DNA of 64,000 nt from Lachnospiraceae bacterium (GCA_014804265.1 JAAVAC010000017.1:44385-108384); one strand, 5' to 3'; shown: positions 51,466 to 61,396, numbered from the stretch's first letter. A program made the numbers and translations. Notes: generated from the letters alone by a model not told the origin.

Positions 51466-52752
51466 TTATATCAAATCCTTTGTATTCATATTGATAAACC
51501 TTGCCTTATATTTGGAGTACATAATCTTTTGTTCGTGATAAAGCCCTGAATAACCAGAAAGCATATAGCTGATTGCAATTGCAAGAATGAAGTACCGGGT
51601 GCCTGCAAAACCAAAAAGCTCAAAGGAAATAAGCAATGTAGTAATAGGGCAGTTTGTCACTCCGCAAAATACGGAAGCCATACCAAGGGCTGCACAAAAA
51701 GAAGGGGATATGGAAAAAATATTACCGAAAAGACAGCCTAAAGTAGCGCCTACAAAAAAGGATGGCACGATTTCTCCTCCCCGATATCCGGCGCCAAGGG
51801 TAAGGGAGGTAAATATCATTTTCAGTATAAAGGCATAAGGTACTACATCCCCTAAAAATGCCCGTTCAATCACGTTGATTCCGGCACCGTTGTAATCCCT
51901 TGTACCCAAAAGAAAACTCAAAGCTGTTATGAAACAGCCTGCAACTGCAACACGGATATAAGGATTTGGTAAATATTTTGCATAAAGATCTGCCGTAGTA
52001 TGAAGAATCGTACAAAATATGGAACTTACAAAAGCACATATCAGTGCAAGAAGGGCTATCTTCCAAATACTTTCAACAGAGATTGCTGGAATTTTTAAAA
52101 TATGAAAGGACTCCGGGCTGATTCCAAATTCATTGGCAAAAAAAGAAGCCACCAGAGAAGAAATAACACAGGGAAGCAGTGCCACATAATACATGACCCC
52201 TACTGTAATTACTTCCAAAGGAAAGATTGCCGCTGCCATAGATGTACCGAATAAAGCGGAAAATGCTGCACTCATGCCACACATGACCATAACCTTCCGA
52301 TCCATTTCATCCAGCTTTAAAACCCTTCCTATTTTATCTCCAAAGCTTCCTCCAATCTGAAGAGCAGCTCCTTCTCGTCCTGCGGAACCCCCAAATAAAT
52401 GAGTAATCACAGTAGAAATAAAAATCAAAGGAGCCATCCGGAAAGGAATGGTATTTTTTGAATGCACTGTATCTAAGATCCGGTTGGTGCCGGAATCTTT
52501 ATCAAAATGAAAATAATGATAGATCCATATAATAAAAAGTCCCCCAATAGGAAGAAAGAGCAATAAAAAATCATGTTTCGTCCTTATTTCATTTGCCCAT
52601 TCCATACAAACACCGAAGACAGAACTGAAAAATCCTACGATTACTCCTATAAATAAAGAAAGTATCGTCCATTTCAAAAAGATTTTAAAATGTCTGATAC
52701 CGTCGCTTATGGTGGAGTTTAATTGTTCTTTGTTAAAATGGTTTTGATTCAT
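51466..52752 (-). CDS. CLC-family anion channel/antiporter, possibly the fluoride CLC-F subclass
   Basis: HLFGGSAGREGAALQIGGSFGDKIGRVLKLDEMDRKVMVMCGMSAAFSALFGTSMAAAIFPLEV. Confidence 0.88.
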   Translation of the reverse strand: MNQNHFNKEQLNSTISDGIRHFKIFLKWTILSLFIGVIVGFFSSVFGVCMEWANEIRTKHDFLLLFLPIGGLFIIWIYHYFHFDKDSGTNRILDTVHSKNTIPFRMAPLIFISTVITHLFGGSAGREGAALQIGGSFGDKIGRVLKLDEMDRKVMVMCGMSAAFSALFGTSMAAAIFPLEVITVGVMYYVALLPCVISSLVASFFANEFGISPESFHILKIPAISVESIWKIALLALICAFVSSIFCTILHTTADLYAKYLPNPYIRVAVAGCFITALSFLLGTRDYNGAGINVIERAFLGDVVPYAFILKMIFTSLTLGAGYRGGEIVPSFFVGATLGCLFGNIFSISPSFCAALGMASVFCGVTNCPITTLLISFELFGFAGTRYFILAIAISYMLSGYSGLYHEQKIMYSKYKARFINMNTKDLI

Positions 52753-52829
52753 GTATTTTCACCTTGTATTTGGTTTTTCTGGTATTTTAAAATCAATTTT
52801 ATTATACATAAATATTTGGAAAATGCAAT

Positions 52830-52864
52830 AAAAACAGCCGTTTTGAAATAAACGACTGTTTTTA
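52830..52864 (-). terminator. Intrinsic terminator of the MCP gene
   Basis: Minus strand: AAAAACAGTCGTTTATTTCAAAACGGCTGTTTTT. Confidence 0.85.
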
Positions 52865-52880
52865 TTCTTGTTTCAAGCTT

Positions 52881-54419
52881 TTATGCTTCCAATAATTCTT
52901 CTAATTCTTTTATCATAGAATTAATATTTTCTATTTGTTCGGATACTGCAAGGACCTCTTCATTGTTGTTTTGAACCATACTTGCAATATTTGTGAATTC
53001 CTCATTTTCAGAATAAATCCTTTCAGCTATATTTTCATTGATTTCTACAGTTTCCTGAATCACCTTGCTCTGTTCCATTCGGATTTCATTTGCCTGTTCA
53101 ATAGCATCTACGGATTTCTTTAGAATGTCCATCATTTTCCGAATGCCTTCAACTGTTTCTATGATAACTTTATTTTGATTCAGTAATTGTTCCGTATTTT
53201 GGTTCATAAACTTAGAAACATCATTAGTTCCAATTTGTACGCGAGTCACAATATCATTTATACTTTGTAAAGATGCCTTTGTATTATCGGCTAAATGTCC
53301 AACTTCTTGTGCAACAACGGCAAATCCTCGTCCTGCTTCACCTGCACGTGCTGCTTCAATGGAAGCATTTAATGATAGAAGATTAATGGATTCCACAATC
53401 TCATTGATAATATCCAATGTCTTTCCGATTGCACCAGATTCCATTAAAAGCTTATCTGTAACTTCTCTTGTCATATTATTGGAGTTTTTTACTTCTTCGC
53501 TTATACCTAATAAATGATTCAGAGCCTGTCCATTTGATGTGGAAATTTCAACTAACTCTTTAGAAAGACGATCCACATCTTCCATTTTTACCTTCATATC
53601 GTAACTGCTTTTTTCCAAATGTGACAAATTTTCCTTACTCTGTTGCGACTTATCTATCATGCTTGAGCTGGTTTCTAATAAACTTTCACTAATGGCAGAA
53701 AGTTCTTGTGTAGAAGCACTTTCTGACTGTGAGGATTCTACCAATGCATTGCTTGCTTCTCCCAAATTATTTGATATGTATGTTACCTTATTTAATACAT
53801 TTTGTACCCGCTCATTATTTTTTTCCAATTCATCTTTCTTTGCATCAACAAGAAAATGTTCAACCATAAAAGTAAATAGGAAAATATAGGACATGGATAA
53901 TGCAATACATACGCACCTTCCTATCAAATTGGGAACAAAAAATTCGTTTTTTATGGGAAGCAGGTATTGTCCTTTTACAACCCATGAAACAACCAGTGAT
54001 AATACGATTTCAGCAATTGTAACAGCTACCATTTTTGTATCGAGAAGAAGTCCGGTAACAATGGTAAATAAAAAGGCAAATGCCCAAAACTCTGTAGAAG
54101 GTACTAAATAGGAAATAAAATTAAACTGCGTGAACATAATAATAATTAAAAAAATCTTACTTTGCTTTAATTTTGATTTCTTTACAAGTCCGTCCTGTTT
54201 TCCTGTCTTGATAAAATAAAAAGCAATTGCCATATAAAGGATACAGGAAAGATCAAAAATTATCAATGCAGGCCAGCTTACCTGTGTATAAAATCCTTGT
54301 AATCGATTTGCCGTATATCCCATTCCTGCAAGCATACAGGTTCCAGGTATCAGAATCAGAACCATTACGTATACTCTATTGATATAAACATCCAATGCGG
54401 TTAAAAGTTTTTTTTCCAT
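52881..54419 (-). CDS. Methyl-accepting chemotaxis protein with polytopic N-terminus
   Basis: Signalling tip [40 protein letters not shown]; several N-terminal TMs. Confidence 0.92.
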   Translation of the reverse strand: MEKKLLTALDVYINRVYVMVLILIPGTCMLAGMGYTANRLQGFYTQVSWPALIIFDLSCILYMAIAFYFIKTGKQDGLVKKSKLKQSKIFLIIIMFTQFNFISYLVPSTEFWAFAFLFTIVTGLLLDTKMVAVTIAEIVLSLVVSWVVKGQYLLPIKNEFFVPNLIGRCVCIALSMSYIFLFTFMVEHFLVDAKKDELEKNNERVQNVLNKVTYISNNLGEASNALVESSQSESASTQELSAISESLLETSSSMIDKSQQSKENLSHLEKSSYDMKVKMEDVDRLSKELVEISTSNGQALNHLLGISEEVKNSNNMTREVTDKLLMESGAIGKTLDIINEIVESINLLSLNASIEAARAGEAGRGFAVVAQEVGHLADNTKASLQSINDIVTRVQIGTNDVSKFMNQNTEQLLNQNKVIIETVEGIRKMMDILKKSVDAIEQANEIRMEQSKVIQETVEINENIAERIYSENEEFTNIASMVQNNNEEVLAVSEQIENINSMIKELEELLEA

Positions 54420-54453
54420 AAGTACTCTCCTATTCTTTTTTTACATTTTATAA

Positions 54454-55449
54454 TTAAAATTCATATAGCTGAACAATCAAGGAAAAGCCTGCTCCCATCG
54501 TACACATAATAAGCTTATTCCCTTTTTTAGCATATAAATCCCACATTCTGTTCAGGCAGAGAATCGGACAGGTATTTCCAGTATAAGCATATTCACCACC
54601 AACAAAATGATACTTTTCTTCGGAAACATCCAGTAATTTCAAAGTTTCCATATTATATGCATCGCTTAACTGTGAAAAAATGTAATAATCAATATCCTCT
54701 GTTGTCAGGTGATTTTTTTCTAACACTGCCTTAATAAGAATGGATATGTTTTGTGGAACATCATCCATGGAAAATGTCTGCCACTCTAACCTTTTTTCAT
54801 TAGGTTCAATCTTTTTTAAAGGCACTTTTGACATGCCGCATTTCGGATAGGTAACTAAATGATGAAACATGGCATTGATGTATACTTTCGTATCTATAAA
54901 ACCTCTTTGTTCTTCCTCTTCTTCTGTACTTAAAAGCACACATGCTGCAGCATCTGCAAAATTAGCATAAACAACAGTATCACCCCATAATGCAATAGGA
55001 GATATACAAAAACATCCTACTACCAGTGCATGTGATATGTCTGTTCCCTGCATATACTTACTTACCACATTCATGCCTTGCAGCATACTGGTACAGTTAG
55101 AATTCATATCAAATGCGATATTTACATTTTGTAATTTTTCGCCATATAGTCCTGTCAATTTCAATGCATTAGAAGGAATAAGATATTCTGGTGTATCGGA
55201 ACAAAAAACCAGCATTTCTATATCTTCCATATTGATTTTGCTCTTTTTTATACAGTTATCAATTGCATTTTGACACATGCTGATAGCATTTTCTCCTTCT
55301 GAGATAAAATAGCGTTTTCTCCTTCCTAAATGTTCCATCAAATGGCTTGCATCCAATCCTCTTTTTGCAAAATGTTCATTTAGTTCTTCATTATAAACTT
55401 TGTTGTGTGGAACATATATACCAGTTCCTTTAATTAAAATATTATGCAT
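54454..55449 (-). CDS. 3-oxoacyl-ACP synthase III (KASIII/FabH-like) family protein
   Basis: VNIAFDMNSNCTSMLQGMNV (catalytic Cys), YAYTGNTCPI (Asn); position of the canonical HQAN reads SQLS. Confidence 0.82.
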   Translation of the reverse strand: MHNILIKGTGIYVPHNKVYNEELNEHFAKRGLDASHLMEHLGRRKRYFISEGENAISMCQNAIDNCIKKSKINMEDIEMLVFCSDTPEYLIPSNALKLTGLYGEKLQNVNIAFDMNSNCTSMLQGMNVVSKYMQGTDISHALVVGCFCISPIALWGDTVVYANFADAAACVLLSTEEEEEQRGFIDTKVYINAMFHHLVTYPKCGMSKVPLKKIEPNEKRLEWQTFSMDDVPQNISILIKAVLEKNHLTTEDIDYYIFSQLSDAYNMETLKLLDVSEEKYHFVGGEYAYTGNTCPILCLNRMWDLYAKKGNKLIMCTMGAGFSLIVQLYEF

Positions 55450-55701
55450 GTCTTTTATCCTCCGTTTAGAATTTTCTTTTATATTTATACACCCTATAAA
55501 CCCATTAGTTTAAAAATGGGTATTTTATCTATATTTATTTAAATATTAAAAGAAATGTTGAAGGATTCTCATATATATATTATCATATTACATAAAATAT
55601 GTAAATAATTTTAACCAAAAAAAACATATAATTTGTATTAAAATAAGGCAATATGTACAATTGAATTTTTATATTATTGATAAACATTCTCATTAACCCT
55701 A

Positions 55702-55730
55702 TTGACATTTTCCCCCTCAAATCATATATT
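55702..55730 (+). promoter_or_regulatory. Sigma-A-type promoter of the feo operon
   Basis: TTGACA-17 nt-TATATT upstream of feoA. Confidence 0.75.
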
Positions 55731-55738
55731 ATAAGTGT

Positions 55739-55759
55739 AAATGAAAGTCATTATCATTT
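55739..55759. promoter_or_regulatory. Fur box-like operator
   Basis: AAATGAAAGTCATTATCATTT just downstream of the predicted -10, near the expected start site. Confidence 0.75.
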
Positions 55760-55824
55760 AAAAAGTAGAAAAACAGCAACCAAACACTTTTTAATCAACC
55801 TACACATAGAAAGAAGATGATCAT

Positions 55825-56034
55825 ATGCCTTTAACAATGGCCAAGCAAGGAGAAATAAATTACATAAAGAAAGTTGGCGGAAAAGAAGAAACACGTAAAT
55901 TTTTAGAAAATCTTGGATTTGTCACAGGAGGCATGGTAATGATTGTTTCCCAGATAGGTGGAAATATGATTGTAAATGTGAAGGATTCCAGGGTAGCTAT
56001 CAATAAGGATATGGCAAGTAAGATCATGATTTAG
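55825..56034 (+). CDS. feoA: FeoA-family ferrous iron transport protein (first copy)
   Basis: ETRKFLENLGFVTGGMVMIVSQIGGNMIVNVKDSRVAINKDMASKIMI. Confidence 0.9.
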   Translation: MPLTMAKQGEINYIKKVGGKEETRKFLENLGFVTGGMVMIVSQIGGNMIVNVKDSRVAINKDMASKIMI

Positions 56035-56048
56035 GAAAGGAAAGAAAA

Positions 56049-56270
56049 ATGGGAACTTTAAAAGAAGTAAAATGTGGAGAAACAGTGACTGTTTCAAAAA
56101 TCAATGGTAATGGTGCCATAAAAAGAAGAATTATGGATATGGGAATTACAAAAGGAGTGGAGGTTTTTGTAAGAAAAGTAGCTCCTCTTGGTGATCCTGT
56201 AGAAATAACAATCAGGGGTTATGAGCTTTCTTTGAGAAAAGCGGATGCTGAAATGATTGAGATTCAGTAA
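56049..56270 (+). CDS. feoA: FeoA-family ferrous iron transport protein (second copy)
   Basis: IKRRIMDMGITKGVEVFVRKVAPLGDPVEITIRGYELSLRKADAEMIEI. Confidence 0.93.
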   Translation: MGTLKEVKCGETVTVSKINGNGAIKRRIMDMGITKGVEVFVRKVAPLGDPVEITIRGYELSLRKADAEMIEIQ

Positions 56271-56332
56271 GATCATAAATTTTAAAGAATAATAAAAATA
56301 TATGAATTCATAGCTGTTATTACAGCAGAAAA

Positions 56333-58588
56333 GTGAGGAGAAATATGTCATTAAAAATTGCACTTGCAGGTAATCCAAACTGCGGTAAAACAACATTGTT
56401 TAATGCTTTGACCGGTTCTAATCAGTTTGTTGGAAACTGGCCGGGTGTTACGGTAGAAAAAAAAGAAGGAAAATTAAAAGGGAATAAAGATGTCATTATC
56501 ATGGATTTACCTGGTATTTATTCTTTATCTCCTTATACGTTAGAGGAAGTAGTTGCAAGAAATTACTTAATTGGTGAAAAGCCGGATGCTATTTTGAATA
56601 TCGTAGACGGAACTAATATAGAAAGAAATCTATATTTAAGCACACAGCTTATGGAACTTGGAATTCCTGTTGTCATGGCCGTAAATATGATGGATGTTGT
56701 TCGTAAAAACGGGGATAAGATTCATATTGAAAAGCTTTCTGAAAAATTAGGCTGTCAGGTAGTGGAAATTTCTGCTTTAAAAGGCGAAGGTATTATGGAA
56801 GCCGCACAAATGGCAGTAAATGTAGCAAAAGAGAAAAAAAATGCGTCTATTGTACATAAGTTTTCTGAGAATGTGGAAGAGATTCTTGCTTCAATTGAGG
56901 AAAAGCTTGGAAATTCTGTACCGAAAGAACAAAAACGCTTTTTTGCCATTAAATTATTGGAACGTGATGATAAGATTCAATCCCAGATGAATATCATTCC
57001 TGATGTAACCAGTGAAATAGAAAAGATTGAGAAAGAAATGGATGATGATACAGAAAGTATTATTACAAATGAGAGATATGTATATATTTCTTCCATTATT
57101 AAGGATTGTTATAAAAAGAAAAGCAGAGAAAAATTATCTGTTTCCGATAAAATCGATAAAATCGTAACTAATCGGTTTTTAGCGCTTCCTATCTTTGCAC
57201 TTGTCATGTTCATTGTCTATTATGTATCTGTAACGACTGTTGGTTCCATTGTTACAGACTGGGCAAATGACGGGGTATTTGGAGATGGATGGCACTTATT
57301 TGGAATCGGTACTGCAGATTTTGAAGAAGCAGCTGAATTAGATGAAGAAGCTGACCCTGCTGATTATGGCATATGGGTGCCTGGCATTCCTGTTTTAGTT
57401 GAAAATGTTCTTGAAAGTGTAGGATGCTCAGATTGGTTAAGTGGTCTTATTTTAGATGGTATTATAGGCGGTGTAGGTGCCGTACTCGGATTTGTTCCTC
57501 AGATGCTTATTTTGTTCATTTTCCTTGCATTTTTGGAAAGCTGTGGATATATGGCGAGAATTGCTTTTATTATGGATAGGATATTTAGAAAGTTCGGCCT
57601 TTCTGGAAAATCCTTTATTCCAATGTTAATTGGAAGTGGTTGTGGCGTTCCCGGAATTATGGCATCGAGAACCATTGAAAATGACAGAGACCGGAAAATG
57701 ACCATTATGACAACCACTTTTGTTCCATGCGGGGCAAAGCTTCCCATTATTGCATTGATTGCAGGAGCATTGTTCAACAATGCGGGATGGGTAGCATTCA
57801 GCGCTTATATAGTAGGAATTGCGGCAATTATCTGTTCAGGTATTATTTTAAAGAAAACCAAAATGTTTGCAGGTGATCCGGCGCCATTCGTTATGGAGCT
57901 TCCTGCATATCATATGCCTACCGTAGGCAACGTGCTTAGAAGCATGTGGGAAAGAGGCTGGTCTTTTATTAAGAAAGCAGGTACTATTATTTTATTGTCT
58001 ACTATTGTACTTTGGTTCTTACAAGGGTTTGGATGGATTGAAGGTTCTTTCAGAATGCTTGAGGCAGAAGAGCTTAATAGCAGTATTTTAGCATCTATCG
58101 GCAGTGTAATCGCACCTGTTTTTGCACCTCTTGGATGGGGAGACTGGAAGATGGCGGTTGCAGCAGTAACAGGATTGATAGCTAAGGAAAATGTAGTAGG
58201 TACATTCGGTGTTCTTTTTGGATTTGCAGAGGTTGCAGAAGATGGAGCGGAAATCTGGGGTACCCTTGCAAATAGCATGACTGCAATAGCAGCTTATTCC
58301 TTCTTAGTATTCAACTTATTATGTGCACCATGTTTTGCTGCAATGGGAGCTATTAAGCGGGAAATGAATAATGCAAAATGGTTCTGGTTTGCAATTGGTT
58401 ACCAGACCGGGCTGGCTTACCTTGTTTCCTTATGTATTTTCCAGATTGGAAGTTTGATTACAACAGGAGCATTTGGAATCTTTACAGTAGTTGCATTTAT
58501 TATAATAATCGGTTTTCTCTATCTTTTGTTCAGACCATATAAGGAAAGCAGTACCTTACATGTTAAAGAATTAGCAAAAGTTAATTAA
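56333..58588 (+). CDS. feoB: Ferrous iron transporter FeoB
   Basis: ALAGNPNCGKTTLFNALTGSNQFVGNWPGVTVEKKEG; GSGCGVPGIMASRTIENDRDRKMTIMTTTFVPCGAKLP. Confidence 0.97.
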   Translation: MRRNMSLKIALAGNPNCGKTTLFNALTGSNQFVGNWPGVTVEKKEGKLKGNKDVIIMDLPGIYSLSPYTLEEVVARNYLIGEKPDAILNIVDGTNIERNLYLSTQLMELGIPVVMAVNMMDVVRKNGDKIHIEKLSEKLGCQVVEISALKGEGIMEAAQMAVNVAKEKKNASIVHKFSENVEEILASIEEKLGNSVPKEQKRFFAIKLLERDDKIQSQMNIIPDVTSEIEKIEKEMDDDTESIITNERYVYISSIIKDCYKKKSREKLSVSDKIDKIVTNRFLALPIFALVMFIVYYVSVTTVGSIVTDWANDGVFGDGWHLFGIGTADFEEAAELDEEADPADYGIWVPGIPVLVENVLESVGCSDWLSGLILDGIIGGVGAVLGFVPQMLILFIFLAFLESCGYMARIAFIMDRIFRKFGLSGKSFIPMLIGSGCGVPGIMASRTIENDRDRKMTIMTTTFVPCGAKLPIIALIAGALFNNAGWVAFSAYIVGIAAIICSGIILKKTKMFAGDPAPFVMELPAYHMPTVGNVLRSMWERGWSFIKKAGTIILLSTIVLWFLQGFGWIEGSFRMLEAEELNSSILASIGSVIAPVFAPLGWGDWKMAVAAVTGLIAKENVVGTFGVLFGFAEVAEDGAEIWGTLANSMTAIAAYSFLVFNLLCAPCFAAMGAIKREMNNAKWFWFAIGYQTGLAYLVSLCIFQIGSLITTGAFGIFTVVAFIIIIGFLYLLFRPYKESSTLHVKELAKVN

Positions 58589-58641
58589 AAATAACAACAT
58601 ATACCATTTACCATTGATTGACAAAAGGAAGGAAAACATAT

Positions 58642-59109
58642 ATGGTAGAAGAAAAAAGCAGCATGGATCATATAGAATATAACAAGTCACAAAAACAGGA
58701 GATACTTACTATATTAAAAGAAAAAGGGTATCGTATTACCAGTCAGAGAAAGCTTTTGATTGACATTATTTTTGATGAGGATTGTAGCTGCTGTAAAGAA
58801 ATTTACTATAAGGCTCATAAAAGAGACCAGACTATAGGAATTGCTACTGTATATCGGATGCTGAATACTTTAGAAGAAATTGGTGCAATTGACAGAAGAA
58901 ATCTTTATAAGTTATCCTGCAGGGGTAAATGTAATAATTATGATGGCTATATTGTCTTATTAAAAAATAAAAAGGAAATTGTTTTATCAAAGGATGAATG
59001 GAAGGACATTATATCAGAAGGATTAAAAGTAAAGGGATACATTCAAGATGAAACAGTAGAAGCGGTTACTTTTCAAAATAAGGTATGTATGTCAGAAGCG
59101 TGTTGTTAA
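58642..59109 (+). CDS. Divergent Fur-family transcriptional regulator
   Basis: Winged-helix YRITSQRKLLIDIIF...TIGIATVYRMLNTLEEIGAIDR; no canonical HHHH-type metal-binding C-terminus; Cys-rich. Confidence 0.82.
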   Translation: MVEEKSSMDHIEYNKSQKQEILTILKEKGYRITSQRKLLIDIIFDEDCSCCKEIYYKAHKRDQTIGIATVYRMLNTLEEIGAIDRRNLYKLSCRGKCNNYDGYIVLLKNKKEIVLSKDEWKDIISEGLKVKGYIQDETVEAVTFQNKVCMSEACC

Positions 59110-59122
59110 AGAAGGTGAGAAT

Positions 59123-59293
59123 GTGGCAGATATTATAATTTTATCTATATTGGGTCTATGTGTGTTCTTTATTATTCGCAGTTTTGTAAAAAAAGCAAAA
59201 AATAAAGAATTAGGATGCGGTTGTGGATGTAGTGGATGTAATAGCTGTGTCAACAGCTGCAGTAGACCGAAAAATATAAGCATAGAAAAATAA
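59123..59293 (+). CDS. FeoB-associated Cys-rich membrane protein (GTG start)
   Basis: Manual translation MADIIILSILGLCVFFIIRSFVKKAKNKELGCGCGCSGCNSCVNSCSRPKNISIEK*; absent from the ORF track. Confidence 0.9.
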   Translation: MADIIILSILGLCVFFIIRSFVKKAKNKELGCGCGCSGCNSCVNSCSRPKNISIEK

Positions 59294-59571
59294 TTTATAT
59301 GATAAAAATATTTGGTAAATGTAAAAAAATGCTTTTATATGGTCCGAATATTTTTATTTTATTAAAATTTTATAAGAAAAACCAATAAATTTAAAGGAAA
59401 ATTACACATATTTTATTATTAAAAATGCAAAAAAATTAGTAATATTCCATAAAAATGCAAAAAATGAATGATTTTTTACCAAAAATGTTAAATTTGGGCT
59501 TTCAATTCCAATGAATATAGTTTATAATAGGATAAGAAAGAAAAAATAATACACATAAAAAGGAGGTTCAT

Positions 59572-59946
59572 ATGGCGGAGTTTGGTTTAACTAAAAGCGA
59601 AGAAGTCGTTATGAAATGTATCTGGAACAGTGAGGTTGAATTAGCTTTATCTGATGTAACAGCTAATGTCAACAATGATTTTGGAAAGGATTGGAAGCCA
59701 CAGACAGTTTCTACTTTCCTTGCAAGATTAGTGAGAAAGGGATATTTAAGCTTTTATAGAAAAGGCAGATATTTCTTTTATCAGCCTCTTGTAAAAGAAA
59801 AAGATTATAAGAGAGATTTAATGAAAGAATTTATCAAATTCTGGGATGAAGGAAATGTAAGCACATTCATTGATGACTTATGCAGCCATAAGGTCTTGTC
59901 TAAAAAGGACATTAAAGAATTAAAAGAAAAAGTAGAAAAAATGTAA
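59572..59946 (+). CDS. BlaI/MecI/CopY-family transcriptional regulator
   Basis: LTKSEEVVMKCIWNSEVELALSDVTANVNNDFGKDWKPQTVSTFLARLVRKGYLSFYRKGRYFFYQPLV. Confidence 0.9.
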   Translation: MAEFGLTKSEEVVMKCIWNSEVELALSDVTANVNNDFGKDWKPQTVSTFLARLVRKGYLSFYRKGRYFFYQPLVKEKDYKRDLMKEFIKFWDEGNVSTFIDDLCSHKVLSKKDIKELKEKVEKM

Positions 59947-59954
59947 TAAGAAAG

Positions 59955-59990
59955 AGAACCGGAAAAGCAATGAATTACTTTCCGGTTCTT
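59955..59990 (+). terminator. Intrinsic terminator
   Basis: AGAACCGGAAA...TTTCCGGTTCTTTTTTT. Confidence 0.88.
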
Positions 59991-60006
59991 TTTTTGTTTT
60001 TTATTA

Positions 60007-61089
60007 TTAATTGGATTCGACTTTCTGACTACACACATTTTCTATAAGTCCGGTTATGGTCTGTATGGAATTCAGCTGATTGCTCCGGCTCATGGAATCG
60101 ATATAAGTTTGTCTTGTAAAAAATAACTCATGTACCTTTTCTAGCAGCAGATTTTCCGTAATATCATCTTCTTCCAGTACGATGCTAAAGCCCTGGGATT
60201 CAAAAGATTTGGCATTTAATATCTGATCTCCCCTGCTTCCGCCTCTTCCTAAGGGAATCAACAAATTTGGCTTTTTTAAGGCAAGTAATTCACAAATGGC
60301 ATTGGCTCCTGCACGGCTGATTACTAAATCTGCCATGGCAAAAACATCTTTTAATTCTCCCTTTAAATATTCAAATTGTTTATAGCCCTTTGTATTTAAC
60401 AGAAGATTATCCACTTTTTCTTTGCCGCAGATATGAACCACTTGAAAATCTTTTAACAGCTCGGGAAGAGCATCTCTTACTACTTTATTTACATTTGCGG
60501 CGCCAAGGCTTCCTCCTATTACCATAATAACCGGTTTATTTGCTGAGAAACCGCATAAATCAAGAGCAGCGATTTTATTTCCTTTTCTCAGTTCTTCCCG
60601 GATAGGGGAGCCTGTCAACATTGCTTTGTCTTCCGGCAGTTCTTGTAAGGTTTCTGGAAAGTTACAGCATACTACCTCAGCTACTGGAATACATAGTTTA
60701 TTGGCAAGGCCGGGAGTCATATCTGATTCATGGATGATACTTGGAATTTTCCGGCTGGCAGCAGCCCTGACTACAGGTACGGATACAAATCCTCCTTTGG
60801 AAAATACAATATCGGGTTTAATATTCTTTAATATTTTCCGGGCTTCAGCATATCCCTTCATGACACGAAATGGATCGGAAAAATTTTTGGGATCAAAATA
60901 CCGGCGTAATTTTCCTGTGGATATGCCATAATAAGGAATATCAAAATCTTCAATCAATCTTTTTTCAATTCCATCATAAGATCCGATATAATGTATGTCA
61001 TATCCAAGCTCTTTTAATCTGGGAATCAAAGCAATATTTGGTGTTACATGACCGGCAGTTCCGCCGCCTGTTAATACGATTCTTTTCAT
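60007..61089 (-). CDS. murG: UDP-GlcNAc--undecaprenyl-pyrophosphoryl-MurNAc-pentapeptide GlcNAc transferase
   Basis: MKRIVLTGGGTAGHVTPNIALIPRLKELGYDIHYIGSYDGIEKRLI; GGSLGAANVNKVV. Confidence 0.94.
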   Translation of the reverse strand: MKRIVLTGGGTAGHVTPNIALIPRLKELGYDIHYIGSYDGIEKRLIEDFDIPYYGISTGKLRRYFDPKNFSDPFRVMKGYAEARKILKNIKPDIVFSKGGFVSVPVVRAAASRKIPSIIHESDMTPGLANKLCIPVAEVVCCNFPETLQELPEDKAMLTGSPIREELRKGNKIAALDLCGFSANKPVIMVIGGSLGAANVNKVVRDALPELLKDFQVVHICGKEKVDNLLLNTKGYKQFEYLKGELKDVFAMADLVISRAGANAICELLALKKPNLLIPLGRGGSRGDQILNAKSFESQGFSIVLEEDDITENLLLEKVHELFFTRQTYIDSMSRSNQLNSIQTITGLIENVCSQKVESN

Positions 61090-61138
61090 AAAGCCTCCAC
61101 TATTCATGAAAATATCTAAGTATTTTTATGTTATTCAT

Positions 61139-61396
61139 CTACTGTTGATTGTGAATCAGCTGTTCTAAAGCAATTGCTAACTGATCCGGGCAGGAAGTAT
61201 TTTTATACCCGCATTTAATGCCCTTTAATTTCATAATGGCTTCTTCCGGCTTCATTCCCTGTACAAGTGAGGAAATCCCCTGAAGGTTTCCGTTACAGCC
61301 TCCTATAAAGGAAACGGATTTAATGATATCATTTTCCACTTCAATATCAATGGAGCTGGAGCATACGCCGACCGGCTTATATTTCATAGCATACAC
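61139..61396 (-). CDS. TSCPD-domain protein (TIGR03905-like)
   Basis: YKPVGVCSSSIDIEVENDIIKSVSFIGGCNGNLQGISSLVQGM...GIKCGYKNTSCPDQLAIAL. Confidence 0.88.
   Translation of the reverse strand: MYAMKYKPVGVCSSSIDIEVENDIIKSVSFIGGCNGNLQGISSLVQGMKPEEAIMKLKGIKCGYKNTSCPDQLAIALEQLIHNQQ

Noticed and set aside
51466-52820. Fluoride riboswitch upstream of the CLC gene
   Set aside because: No recognisable crcB-motif consensus in the short upstream region by eye.
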